DNA of 28,052 nt from a virus: positions 1-28,052 of IMG/VR virus record IMGVR_UViG_3300042380_000124. One strand, 5' to 3'. The notes below the pieces were generated by a model. It made no database searches, was not told the DNA's origin, and worked only from the letters and a program-made list of their open reading frames with translations. This document shows, in pieces, positions 22,746 to 28,052 of this stretch; position 1 is the first letter of the stretch, and each line of letters starts with the position of its first letter. A program made the position numbers and the translations under genes.

Positions 22746-23069
22746 ATGGACAAGCATCTCATGTTTGAACACATGCTCCGTGAGCATGTGAATGTGCAGC
22801 ACGAACGCTGCCGCCAAGTCCTGGCTGACAACGGAATAGGTGAATACTCACAGGATGTGGACCTCAGCTACAGTGGCAGCGATGGTGGATCGTGGACTGC
22901 ACACAAGTATCTAGCTAAGGGTAGTATCACCTTCAAGGCTGCTGAGCTTGAAGCTGCTGTCGATGGATGGATCATGTTGTATGAAGTGCAGAACCGGACT
23001 AAGGTTCTGCGTAGCATGATTGCTGGTCCGCAGGCATCCATCACTGATGGCGGCAACATCCCCTTCTAA
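22746..23069 (+). CDS. Unknown early protein (107 residues)
   Basis: The protein starts MDKHLMFEHMLREHVNVQHE, has a middle beta segment (DVDLSYSGSDGGSWTAHKYL), and then a helix ELEAAVDGWIMLYEVQNRTK before ending SITDGGNIPF. The clean ends and an AAGGGTAA ribosome site 6 bp before the ATG support a real gene. A C-terminal acidic, proline-ended tail (IPF) resembles the partner-binding tips of single-stranded DNA-binding proteins, but no binding fold is clear, so this is only a suggestion. It is followed by a hairpin and the tRNA gene. Confidence 0.75.
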   Translation: MDKHLMFEHMLREHVNVQHERCRQVLADNGIGEYSQDVDLSYSGSDGGSWTAHKYLAKGSITFKAAELEAAVDGWIMLYEVQNRTKVLRSMIAGPQASITDGGNIPF

Positions 23070-23076
23070 CTACAAC

Positions 23077-23104
23077 GTAGCCATGTAATACATGGCTACT
23101 CTTT
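23077..23104 (+). terminator. Hairpin between the 107-residue gene and tRNA-Leu
   Basis: GTAGCCATG and CATGGCTAC form a perfect 9-bp stem with a TAATA loop, followed by TCTTT. It ends five bases before the tRNA's first base, so it may be a partial terminator or help processing of the tRNA 5' end. Confidence 0.5.
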
Positions 23105-23188
23105 CTGCGCGTGGCGGAATGGTAGACGCAGTAGACTTAAAATCTACAGTCGTGAGACGTGGGAGTTCGAGTCTCCCCGCGCAGACCA
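23105..23188 (+). tRNA. tRNA-Leu, anticodon UAA
   Basis: CTGCGCG and CGCGCAG make a perfect 7-bp acceptor stem. There is a three-pair D stem (GCG/CGC), an anticodon stem GTAGA/TCTAC with loop CTTAAAA (anticodon TAA), a long variable arm GTC-GTGA-GAC as in class II leucine tRNAs, and a T arm GGGAG-TTCGAGT-CTCCC. The discriminator is A and CCA is encoded. It reads UUA (and UUG), codons used often in this phage. The C1-G72 first pair is unusual for bacterial leucine tRNAs. Confidence 0.96.
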
Positions 23189-23206
23189 CTGATGAAGGAT
23201 AAGACA

Positions 23207-23629
23207 ATGAACCATGCTGAATGCCAAGTATCCATTGATAAGCTAATCAATGGTATCGGTTCCAAGTGCGGACCGAAGCTGCTCAAAGCCAATGATCCAC
23301 TCGATGCTGCTGCACAAGAGTATGCTATCGCAAAGATGGCGGCTGATAGTGCAGAGGATCGTGCTAAGATCGCACGTGAGAAGCTGCTCACAGAGCTAGC
23401 ATCTGTCATGCCTGATATTAAAGGCAAGCATCTGCTACATGATAGCACTGTTACCAATGTAGTAGTGCAGAATGTAGCTAACCCTTCACGTATCGTTGAA
23501 GCTAAAGTGCTTAACCTACTTGTTACCAAGTTCGGTTGCTCACTGACAGAGGCAGCGGCTATTATTGAGAAGGAGTGTAAGTCAGAAAGTGCTGGCTTCC
23601 AGCACAGGCTTAGTGTATTGTTGAAGTAG
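23207..23629 (+). CDS. Unknown early protein (140 residues)
   Basis: The protein starts MNHAECQVSIDKLINGIGSK, has a long helical, charged stretch (AAAQEYAIAKMAADSAEDRA; KIAREKLLTELASVMPDIKG), a short beta segment (TVTNVVVQNVANPSRIVEAK), and a helical end (TEAAAIIEKECKSESAGFQH). No known domain is seen. The ATG at 23207 has AAGGA 9 bp upstream; an ATG at 23192 nearer the tRNA lacks one. It is the first gene behind the tRNA. Its 3' end contains a perfect GTGCTGG-CTT-CCAGCAC hairpin (23589-23605). Confidence 0.78.
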   Translation: MNHAECQVSIDKLINGIGSKCGPKLLKANDPLDAAAQEYAIAKMAADSAEDRAKIAREKLLTELASVMPDIKGKHLLHDSTVTNVVVQNVANPSRIVEAKVLNLLVTKFGCSLTEAAAIIEKECKSESAGFQHRLSVLLK

Positions 23630-23644
23630 CAACAGGACAGAATG

Positions 23645-23747
23645 ACCGACGGGGTTTCCCCTTCGCCTGACCACCTATGCTCCATTGCTGCAAACAATGT
23701 AGAGCAACGCTACACTGAGTGGTAACGTCGGTAAGGTGTGGCACCTT
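23645..23747 (+). ncRNA. Candidate structured RNA in the intergenic region
   Basis: ACCGACG (23645-23651) pairs with CGTCGGT (23726-23732), enclosing GGG-TTT-CCC, ACCAC/GTGGT (23670-23674 with 23719-23723), CATTG/CAATG with a seven-base loop, and TGTAG/CTACA, the last two overlapping by two bases. AAGGTG-TGG-CACCTT (23733-23747) follows and ends before the next ribosome site. A 27-codon frame (23642-23725) lies inside. The nesting is unusually ordered for chance and could be a riboregulator, a leader fold or an RNA product. No T-arm is present, so it is not a normal tRNA. Confidence 0.4.
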
Positions 23748-23764
23748 ATATGAAGGAAGCATGG

Positions 23765-23938
23765 ATGAAACTGTATCTGCTATTCCAAGGACACCACGGT
23801 GATGCCAATGGTGGATGGAAGGACTTTGTGTTATCGTTTGATAGCATCAAAGATAGTGAGATAGTTGCACAACGCCTTGGTGGATGGCGGCACATCATTC
23901 ATAGTGAGAGCGGTATCATTGTTAAGGAGAGTGCGTAA
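23765..23938 (+). CDS. Small phage protein, unknown (57 residues)
   Basis: The protein begins MKLYLLFQGHHGDANGGWKD and continues with FVLSFDSIKDSEIVAQRLGG, then WRHIIHSESGIIVKESA. The 'LYLLFQG-x2-GDA-x-GGW-x-DF-x-x-SFDS' part looks like a compact alpha/beta fold found in other small phage proteins of unknown function. The ATG at 23765 follows AAGGAAG by five bases and is preferred over ATGs at 23738 and 23750. The preceding gap has a strong hairpin. The next gene's ATG lies two bases after its stop. Confidence 0.7.
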   Translation: MKLYLLFQGHHGDANGGWKDFVLSFDSIKDSEIVAQRLGGWRHIIHSESGIIVKESA

Positions 23939-23939
23939 C

Positions 23940-24131
23940 ATGGATAAGAAACAATGCAGTAGCTGCCATTGGTGGCTGCGTGATAATGGTGCATCACCTG
24001 CCCATTGGGGCGCATGTACATGGGGACAGCATCATCTTCCACAATTTTACGTCGATACTGACGCAGGGATGCGTGAGAATGATGGTGACTCTTGTGCTAC
24101 ATGGCGTGCCGTTGGTAAGGAGGCAACGTAA
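23940..24131 (+). CDS. Cys-rich putative metal-binding protein (63 residues)
   Basis: The protein begins MDKKQCSSCHWWLRDNGASP and has Cys6, Cys9, Cys26 (WGACTW) and Cys52 (GDSCATW), with Trp next to most of them. The 'CxxCxWW ... GxCxW ... GxSCxxW' layout appears in small phage proteins that probably bind one metal ion. The ATG at 23940 is supported by AAGGAGAG inside the end of the previous gene. It overlaps the next gene by TAATG. Function unknown. Confidence 0.72.
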   Translation: MDKKQCSSCHWWLRDNGASPAHWGACTWGQHHLPQFYVDTDAGMRENDGDSCATWRAVGKEAT

Positions 24132-24277
24132 TGTCCTCTGACTACACTGTATCATCCAAGATGGATGAACTCGATCTATGCAAACTCATTGCATCTGAGT
24201 TAGTAGAAGGTCCACATACTGTAGAGGAAATCTATGGTATGCTTATCCTTATTCTACGATTGAAAGACAAACGCTAA
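24131..24277 (+). CDS. Small helical protein (48 residues)
   Basis: The frame encodes MSSDYTVSSKMDELDLCKLI, then ASELVEGPHTVEEIYGMLIL and ILRLKDKR. It is accepted because its ATG overlaps the previous stop (TAATG) and its own stop overlaps the next ATG (TAATG), locking it between two genes; a GTAAGGAGG site stands upstream. The C-terminal ten hydrophobic residues could form a short amphipathic or membrane-touching helix. No family is recognised. Confidence 0.62.
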   Translation: MSSDYTVSSKMDELDLCKLIASELVEGPHTVEEIYGMLILILRLKDKR

Positions 24278-24699
24278 TGCACAAAGACGAAGCTATGGAC
24301 ATTGCACATCGTGTGTCAGACATGACACTCGATGAGCTTATTGTAGCGTATGGTAAGTTCCATAAGGAAGTGGAGAATACTCCCGACCATATGCAGTCCA
24401 TCATGGCTAGCAGAGACAATCGCTTTGTCTCTGTTCCAAACAAGTCTCACAACTGGCAGCGTGGTCTACACGCAGCCATTGGTCTATCGACTGAAGCAGC
24501 AGAGATACTCGATGCACACAAGAAAGAACTCTACGGTAAGCAGCGTCTGCTGTCACCAGCTAACATTCGTGAAGAATGTGGTGACGTAATGTTCTACCTC
24601 CATCTACTGATGGATGCGTATGGCTTCACGCTGCGTGATATCATTGCTGACAATGTTACTAAGCTAGCTAACAGATACATTGAGAAGTTCGATGTATAA
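24277..24699 (+). CDS. MazG-like NTP pyrophosphohydrolase
   Basis: The 140-residue all-alpha protein has the core of the MazG/dUTPase-like superfamily: GLSTEAAEILDA (Glu73 and Glu76) and EECGDVMFYLHLL (Glu99, Glu100, Asp103), the ExxE...ExxD metal-binding pattern, followed by a helix FTLRDIIADNVTKLANRY. These enzymes cleave nucleoside triphosphates to monophosphate and pyrophosphate; phage members can act on dNTPs or lower host (p)ppGpp-type signals. The substrate here is unknown. The gene is coupled to its predecessor by TAATG and overlaps the mini-protein behind it. With ThyX it forms the window's nucleotide-pool function. Confidence 0.85.
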   Translation: MHKDEAMDIAHRVSDMTLDELIVAYGKFHKEVENTPDHMQSIMASRDNRFVSVPNKSHNWQRGLHAAIGLSTEAAEILDAHKKELYGKQRLLSPANIREECGDVMFYLHLLMDAYGFTLRDIIADNVTKLANRYIEKFDV

Positions 24700-24778
24700 C
24701 GTGTTAGTCACATTGACTACTGCCATTGGCATCATCGTTGTTGCGTATAGTATATTGATACTCTACATCATGTGGTAG
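24692..24778 (+). CDS. 28-residue single-span membrane mini-protein
   Basis: An ATG inside the end of the MazG-like gene opens a frame coding for MYNVLVTLTTAIGIIVVAYS then ILILYIMW. After the first four residues it is almost entirely hydrophobic, enough for one membrane helix, with an aromatic edge at the C-terminus. The stop lies 17 bp before the next gene's ATG. The ribosome site is weak (GAGAAG), so translation may depend on coupling. Single-span mini-proteins like this can affect host membranes or block superinfection; no function can be assigned. Confidence 0.5.
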   Translation: MYNVLVTLTTAIGIIVVAYSILILYIMW

Positions 24779-24795
24779 TACAGGAGGAAACGTCC

Positions 24796-25035
24796 ATGAC
24801 ACAAGCTAACTGCTTCTTCTGTTCAGATCGTACAACGATCGAACGGTTCGGTAAACCGTGGGCTGTGCAGTGTGTTAACGCTGCATGTGGTGCACAAGGC
24901 CCACTGCGTGAGCATAGATGTGATGCTGTTGAAGCATGGAATGGTATCGCTGCACGATTAGGTGCTGCGTCGCCTACGCCACACATGCCTATGCTCTTTG
25001 TCAGAGCTGCGCCACTTGACTTAACCTCTCACTAA
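24796..25035 (+). CDS. Lar-like zinc-ribbon protein (possible restriction alleviation)
   Basis: The 79-residue protein has CFFC (Cys6, Cys9), a beta segment WAVQC, Cys26 and Cys31 in CVNAACGAQG, then HRCDAVEAWNG. This 'CxFC ... V-x-C ... CGA ... A-x-E/A-W-N' pattern is that of the Lar family, whose founding member in Rac prophage reduces restriction by modulating host methylation. Many phage members are annotated by this similarity alone, so the activity here is unproven. The ATG at 24796 has AGGAGG upstream. Its last codons contain the -35 of the 25016 promoter. Confidence 0.72.
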   Translation: MTQANCFFCSDRTTIERFGKPWAVQCVNAACGAQGPLREHRCDAVEAWNGIAARLGAASPTPHMPMLFVRAAPLDLTSH

Positions 25036-25044
25036 TGCTATGAT
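25016..25044 (+). promoter_or_regulatory. Extended -10 promoter with a 16-bp operator-like palindrome
   Basis: TTGACT (25016-25021), a 17-bp spacer beginning TAAC and ending TGC, then TATGAT (25039-25044). The perfect palindrome ATGATCTATAGATCAT (25040-25055) begins inside the -10 and covers the start site. It heads the run of recombination genes ahead. Confidence 0.78.
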
Positions 25045-25055
25045 CTATAGATCAT
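25040..25055. repeat. 16-bp perfect palindrome over the -10 and start site
   Basis: ATGATCTATAGATCAT equals its own reverse complement. It contains two GATC (Dam) sites, so methylation could affect binding or polymerase access. Confidence 0.75.
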
Positions 25056-25067
25056 AACGGAGTAATC

Positions 25068-25097
25068 ATGACGTGGCAGTCATTCCAATGCAGTTAG
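25068..25097 (+). CDS. Possible nine-residue leader peptide
   Basis: Five bases after GGAG an ATG opens the frame MTWQSFQCS then TAG. It overlaps, in a different frame, the start of the next gene (GTG 25073 or ATG 25088). This layout could couple or attenuate translation, but a chance ATG is possible. Confidence 0.3.
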   Translation: MTWQSFQCS

Positions 25098-25291
25098 TAT
25101 CAGTTAAGCCTAAGTCAGAACGTGGTCGTCGCAGCAATGCTGAATGGTCTATCACATATGATATGACTAAGAAGCTATGGCACTGGTCTGTGACTATTAC
25201 ACTGTCACCGCAGGTATTCAAGGGTGAGGCTGCCACACTAGCCGATGCTCGTAAGGAGGTGGCACAGTGTATGCCTAATCATAAGCTATGA
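25073..25291 (+). CDS. Unknown small protein (up to 72 residues)
   Basis: The protein is basic with a beta-like core: PMQLVSVKPKSERGRRSNAE, then WSITYDMTKKLWHWSVTITL and a helical end DARKEVAQCMPNHKL. The start is uncertain: a GTG at 25073 lies 10 bp after GGAG, while an ATG at 25088 has no site and may depend on the overlapping nine-codon leader frame. The WSITYD...WHWSVTITL pattern suggests paired strands. It is the first gene from the 25016 promoter and overlaps the next gene by ATGA. Function unknown. Confidence 0.65.
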   Translation: MAVIPMQLVSVKPKSERGRRSNAEWSITYDMTKKLWHWSVTITLSPQVFKGEAATLADARKEVAQCMPNHKL

Positions 25292-25584
25292 TCCATGTCG
25301 ATGACAATGCTATGTCACGTAAGCTATTCATTGAGATGTTACCTACAGATCAGGAAGCATTCCTCAAGGGTATACGTGAACGTAGACTAGCATCTGCTAA
25401 GAAGCATGAGGACCTCATGCAGCAGAAGCAGATTGTCAAAGACAGTAAGACACGAGAGTTGATTGTTAAAGAAGGTGCAATGATGGAGAAGGAACTCCTA
25501 GCATTGGATAAAGCAATCGACAAGGTAGAGAAACGCGCAGCACGTCTTGCTGCATTGCAAGTAATGGTGGATGCAGAGCAATGA
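25288..25584 (+). CDS. Coiled-coil protein, unknown (98 residues)
   Basis: After MIHVDDNAMSRKLFIEMLPT the protein is almost wholly charged helix (FLKGIRERRLASAKKHEDLM; MMEKELLALDKAIDKVEKRA), so it is probably a coiled coil that forms dimers. The ATG overlaps the stop of the previous gene (ATGA). An internal ATG at 25312 is an alternative. It overlaps the next gene by ATGA. Its role in the recombination-gene run is not known. Confidence 0.72.
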   Translation: MIHVDDNAMSRKLFIEMLPTDQEAFLKGIRERRLASAKKHEDLMQQKQIVKDSKTRELIVKEGAMMEKELLALDKAIDKVEKRAARLAALQVMVDAEQ

Positions 25585-25955
25585 GCATTGTTACTGACAC
25601 TGATGACGTGCCTGAGCATGTGATGCAGGAACTGCAACAGTCTGCTGAACAGGCTGAAGGTCTGTATCAAAGCTTCGTTAAGAAGGTTGTATCTGCCGAG
25701 GGCAATGCTATTGAAGATGCAAGCATTGAACTCTTTGTAGTTATGCAGGCTACGCTGCCTACGGATAGTGATGAAGTTGCGTCACAGTTTCTAGCCGCCG
25801 CTCGGCTTAACTGCTTGCTTATTGCACAGTTGCGTAAGCATCTATCCGATGCAGGTACACCTGTGTCCTTCGACGCATGTAATCTATTCATGCAGAAACT
25901 GATGATGACAGTGCAGCAGGCAACGATCGGAGAGGAACATAACAGTGTCCACTAA
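25581..25955 (+). CDS. Unknown helical protein (124 residues)
   Basis: The protein is acidic and helical: MSIVTDTDDVPEHVMQELQQ, then SAEQAEGLYQSFVKKVVSAE and a central helix QFLAAARLNCLLIAQLRKHL. It has no known catalytic motif or membrane span. Coupling by ATGA to the gene before and an overlap with the GTG-started gene after it put it firmly in the operon. It could be an accessory factor for the neighbouring nuclease or ATPase, by position only. Confidence 0.72.
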   Translation: MSIVTDTDDVPEHVMQELQQSAEQAEGLYQSFVKKVVSAEGNAIEDASIELFVVMQATLPTDSDEVASQFLAAARLNCLLIAQLRKHLSDAGTPVSFDACNLFMQKLMMTVQQATIGEEHNSVH

Positions 25956-26229
25956 GTCACGTGATATTGTTCTACTCGAACGTGAGTTAACAGGACAGAT
26001 ACATCCGGCCTTGTTGAAGATGCTTGTACGTATTGCAGAGGATCACAATGCGATGAAGCAACAGATCATGACACTGGCTAGTCTCATGGATCGCATGGCG
26101 GATAATCAATCACACACGATCATGGCTACGAAGCAACTGCAATCTGCATTGCCATTGCATAAGCGTGCTAAGGAGTTAGCTATCCGTGTGGGTAGTGATC
26201 CGACACTGACAGGAGAAGGTGATGAATAG
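25945..26229 (+). CDS. Coiled-coil protein with GTG start (94 residues)
   Basis: The protein begins MSTKSRDIVLLERELTGQIH and continues as helix PALLKMLVRIAEDHNAMKQQ, IMTLASLMDRMADNQSHTIM, then a shorter basic helix ending GSDPTLTGEGDE. It is probably a coiled coil. The GTG at 25945 has AGAGGAAC 4-5 bp upstream; no ATG fits. It overlaps the previous and the next gene by a few codons. No domain is recognised. Confidence 0.68.
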   Translation: MSTKSRDIVLLERELTGQIHPALLKMLVRIAEDHNAMKQQIMTLASLMDRMADNQSHTIMATKQLQSALPLHKRAKELAIRVGSDPTLTGEGDE

Positions 26230-26512
26230 TAGGAATGATCTGCTCGGTAATCCCGAACCAGAGATTACTACACATATTCAACGTAAGTTGAAGCGTGAGA
26301 TACCTGATGTGATGCACGTGGCACGTGATGTGCCTAAGCCTGCCAGGCCGGCGACAGGTTATCTATCTATTCGACAGACACGTGTTGGTAACTACGTTGT
26401 CAGCGTAACAGGTGATACGAAGTCATCGAACCAACGCATTAGTAGCCTCAATGAACTGCTTACCTTCGTAGGTGATTGGGCTAGTGGACAGTTCAATGAA
26501 CGGAGAGAATGA
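26222..26512 (+). CDS. Unknown small protein (96 residues)
   Basis: The protein starts MNSRNDLLGNPEPEITTHIQ, is basic through RKLKREIPDVMHVARDVPKP, then has a beta-like part (YLSIRQTRVGNYVVSVTGDT) and ends with a helix LNELLTFVGDWASGQFNERR. The ATG at 26222 has AGGAG 6 bp upstream; a GTG one codon earlier is possible. It overlaps the gene before by eight bases and the nuclease gene by ATGA, so it is probably made with the nuclease. No function assigned. Confidence 0.72.
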   Translation: MNSRNDLLGNPEPEITTHIQRKLKREIPDVMHVARDVPKPARPATGYLSIRQTRVGNYVVSVTGDTKSSNQRISSLNELLTFVGDWASGQFNERRE

Positions 26513-27597
26513 CCATGCGTCCATGGCAGAAGGTTAACATTGTTAAGGCTACAGCAGATGACATAGCTAGGCTAGAGTCATTCGACTACACTAAGCTGAG
26601 TGCCACTAACACATGTCCTACATGGGGTATCATTCGATACTCTAAGCATCTGACTATGCCCGGCGGTGGCCGTGCTATGGCGCTCGAAGCAGGTAGTGCT
26701 ATGCATGAATGCTTCTCTGTAATCAGGCTGATCCAGCTTGGACACATCCAAGGTCAATGCCTAAGTGCACACATGCACTACCATGGTATCCGTCTGTTCG
26801 GTGTACAGCGATGGGCTACCATCATTGCAGGATGGAATGACTTAGACCTAAGTATATCCATGCGTAATGCTGCATTGGAATGTTTATCTACCGCAGGATA
26901 CGTCGATGACATGTATGACAGGAGACGTACTTACACTAACCTCGAAACATCCTTGTTATATTACGTTCAGCGATGGGACAGTAGCCGCTATCCCATTTGG
27001 GTTGAAGATGTCAATGATCCTACCGCCTGGGTCGGTATCGAGATCCCTTTTGCTATCAAAGTTAGCGCATATGGATGCGTCGATGACGGTGACTATCTCA
27101 TCCATGAGTTCATCTACACAGGTAGAGTCGATGGACTCCACACAGACCGTGATGGAGCTTTGATTGTACAAGAGAACAAGACTGCATCACGTCTAGACGA
27201 CGCATGGCGTATGTCATTCGAGATGTCACATCAAGTGACAGGCTACAGTGTAGCTGCCTCACTGTGGTGCGGTCAGTCTGTCGAACGTGCGTTAGTCATT
27301 GGTCTGACTATACCATTACCACGTATGATGACTGATGGCATGGCCATTGAACAGGTCCGTCGTCCATCATGGACTAAGGAACGCTGGTTCAGTTGGCTAG
27401 AGCATACAATAGGATTACATCTACAGCACGTAGATGATCCTATCAACGCACCGAAGTACACGCACTCGTGTAACAGATACTTCCGTCCTTGTGCATTCAT
27501 TCCACTATGTGCTACTGATCCCGAGGATCAGAAGCTAGTGTATAGTGAGATGGTTAAGGAAGAATGGAGTCCATTGGTGGAGAAGGCCGGTGATTAA
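26509..27597 (+). CDS. PD-(D/E)XK nuclease with Fe-S-type cysteines (Cas4/RecB-like)
   Basis: The 362-residue protein has the motifs of the RecB/Cas4 nuclease family: GSAMHE (62-67, His66), GRVDGL with Asp208, QENKT with Glu222 and Lys224, and QVTGY (Gln242, Tyr246) as the QxxxY helix. One early cysteine (Cys36) and three late ones (Cys321, Cys328, Cys334) follow the arrangement that holds a 4Fe-4S cluster in Cas4 and AddB. Such proteins are DNA exonucleases, often 5'-3', that make ends for recombination. The ATG is joined to the previous gene by ATGA. The RecA-like ATPase starts four bases after its stop, so the two probably work together. No CRISPR array is present. Confidence 0.85.
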   Translation: MTMRPWQKVNIVKATADDIARLESFDYTKLSATNTCPTWGIIRYSKHLTMPGGGRAMALEAGSAMHECFSVIRLIQLGHIQGQCLSAHMHYHGIRLFGVQRWATIIAGWNDLDLSISMRNAALECLSTAGYVDDMYDRRRTYTNLETSLLYYVQRWDSSRYPIWVEDVNDPTAWVGIEIPFAIKVSAYGCVDDGDYLIHEFIYTGRVDGLHTDRDGALIVQENKTASRLDDAWRMSFEMSHQVTGYSVAASLWCGQSVERALVIGLTIPLPRMMTDGMAIEQVRRPSWTKERWFSWLEHTIGLHLQHVDDPINAPKYTHSCNRYFRPCAFIPLCATDPEDQKLVYSEMVKEEWSPLVEKAGD

Positions 27598-27600
27598 CCA

Positions 27601-28052
27601 ATGCAACTAGGTAACATCACCGTTCAATCCTCTGCCGACAGACAAGAACTGTTAACCATGTTACTATGGGGTAAGCCTGCATGTGGCAAGACTGTCCTTG
27701 CATCTACTGCCCCAGGTAAGAAACTCTGGTTACAGTTTGATCCTGCTGGCACAGCATCACTGCGTCGCAGTGAGGATATCCTCGTAGCTGACTTCGCAGG
27801 TTACAAGCCTGCACAGTTAGAGAACTTCAAACAAGGAGGTATCATTGAGAAGGACTTGCTCAAGCTCATTGCAGAGCAAGGTGTAAACACCATTGTCGTA
27901 GATAGTCTCACGTCATTCGGACAGCTTGCATTGTACTATGGTATCAGTACAGGTAAGGCTAACCGTGGCACATTCCGTGCGTCTATCGAAGCACCGGGCC
28001 AGACAGGCTACGGTGTGCGATCTGCAATGGTCCTTGACTTCTGTGCCATGGT
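27601..28052 (+). CDS. Sak4/RecA-like ATPase, N-terminal part (runs off the window)
   Basis: The open frame starts at 27601 and gives 150 residues to the edge: MQLGNITVQSSADRQELLTM, then a Walker A motif GKPACGKT (24-31) and a Walker B-like strand NTIVVDSLTSF with Asp101. The spacing and short N-terminal part match Sak4-type phage ATPases, which are RecA/Rad51-related single-strand annealing and recombination factors. A plain AAA-type DNA-binding ATPase is the alternative. It lies four bases behind the Fe-S nuclease gene. Such pairs often sit with an SSB protein in phage recombination modules. The C-terminal part is not in the window. Confidence 0.8.
   Translation, partial: MQLGNITVQSSADRQELLTMLLWGKPACGKTVLASTAPGKKLWLQFDPAGTASLRRSEDILVADFAGYKPAQLENFKQGGIIEKDLLKLIAEQGVNTIVVDSLTSFGQLALYYGISTGKANRGTFRASIEAPGQTGYGVRSAMVLDFCAM

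Noticed and set aside
23137-23697. A 186-codon minus-strand frame covering tRNA-Leu and the gene after it.
   Set aside because: It is antisense to the tRNA and to a supported gene.
23642-23725. A 27-codon frame (MTDGVSPSP...) with AGGA upstream.
   Set aside because: Very short, low-complexity, and its bases are better explained by pairing in the candidate structured RNA; kept as a note only.
23669-23732. A CATTG-CTGCAAA-CAATG arm that looks like the anticodon arm of a tRNA-Cys (GCA).
   Set aside because: No T-arm with GTTCRANNC, no D-arm with the GG pair and no 7-bp acceptor stem at the right distances; kept only as part of a possible structured RNA.

Overview
The window is part of a tailed double-stranded DNA phage genome, most likely a short-tailed (podovirus-like) phage of a Gram-negative bacterium. 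The evidence is a large terminase, a 729-residue portal, a scaffold next to a major capsid protein, and a T7-like adaptor and nozzle pair instead of a long-tail module with a tape measure. No integrase, repressor or excisionase was recognised, so a lytic lifestyle is likely but not proven. Both ends of the window cut through genes.

Layout. Positions 1-17473 are a leftward (minus strand) late block of 19 tightly packed genes, many joined by TAATG or ATGA stop/start overlaps. In transcription order from 17473 they are: two unknown proteins, a probable small terminase, a 952-residue SGNH-esterase tail spike, a small spike-linked gene, a holin candidate, TerL, an unknown protein, portal, scaffold, major capsid, a small head protein, a decoration-like protein, a strong terminator at 4744-4770, the tail adaptor, tail nozzle, a short fibre, a second membrane protein, a GNAT acetyltransferase and the start of a virion protein. 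Positions 17474-18603 form a 1.1 kb gene-free divergence zone packed with palindromes and tandem repeats; it is the best candidate for a replication origin and control region. Positions 18604-28052 are a rightward early/replication block: one 361-residue protein with its own promoter and terminator, a C14/(CA)n low-complexity spacer, then about 25 mostly small genes. These include Zn-ribbon proteins, ThyX, a MazG-like NTP pyrophosphohydrolase, a Lar-like protein, tRNA-Leu(UAA), a Cas4/RecB-like Fe-S nuclease and a Sak4/RecA-like ATPase.

How the parts work together. The early block suggests nucleotide-pool control (ThyX, MazG-like), counter-restriction (Lar-like) and recombination-coupled replication (Fe-S nuclease followed directly by the RecA-like ATPase). 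The late block builds and packages the particle, with lysis membrane proteins interleaved. Transcription appears to use host sigma-70 polymerase. Six sites share an unusually long motif, TTGAC(T/A)TA(A/G)C, with an extended TGn -10 box at 17 or 18 bp spacing. Several carry a perfect palindrome over the -10, which looks like coordinated operator control.

Most notable items: the shared promoter family; the one-gene early cassette bracketed by two almost identical 17-bp dyads; the palindrome-rich divergence zone; a probable 70-nt hairpin RNA at about 20539-20609; a strongly folded intergenic RNA at 23645-23747; and a sharp composition change that replaces the distal part of the tail spike and the gene behind it (12296 to about 13760), a sign of host-range module exchange.
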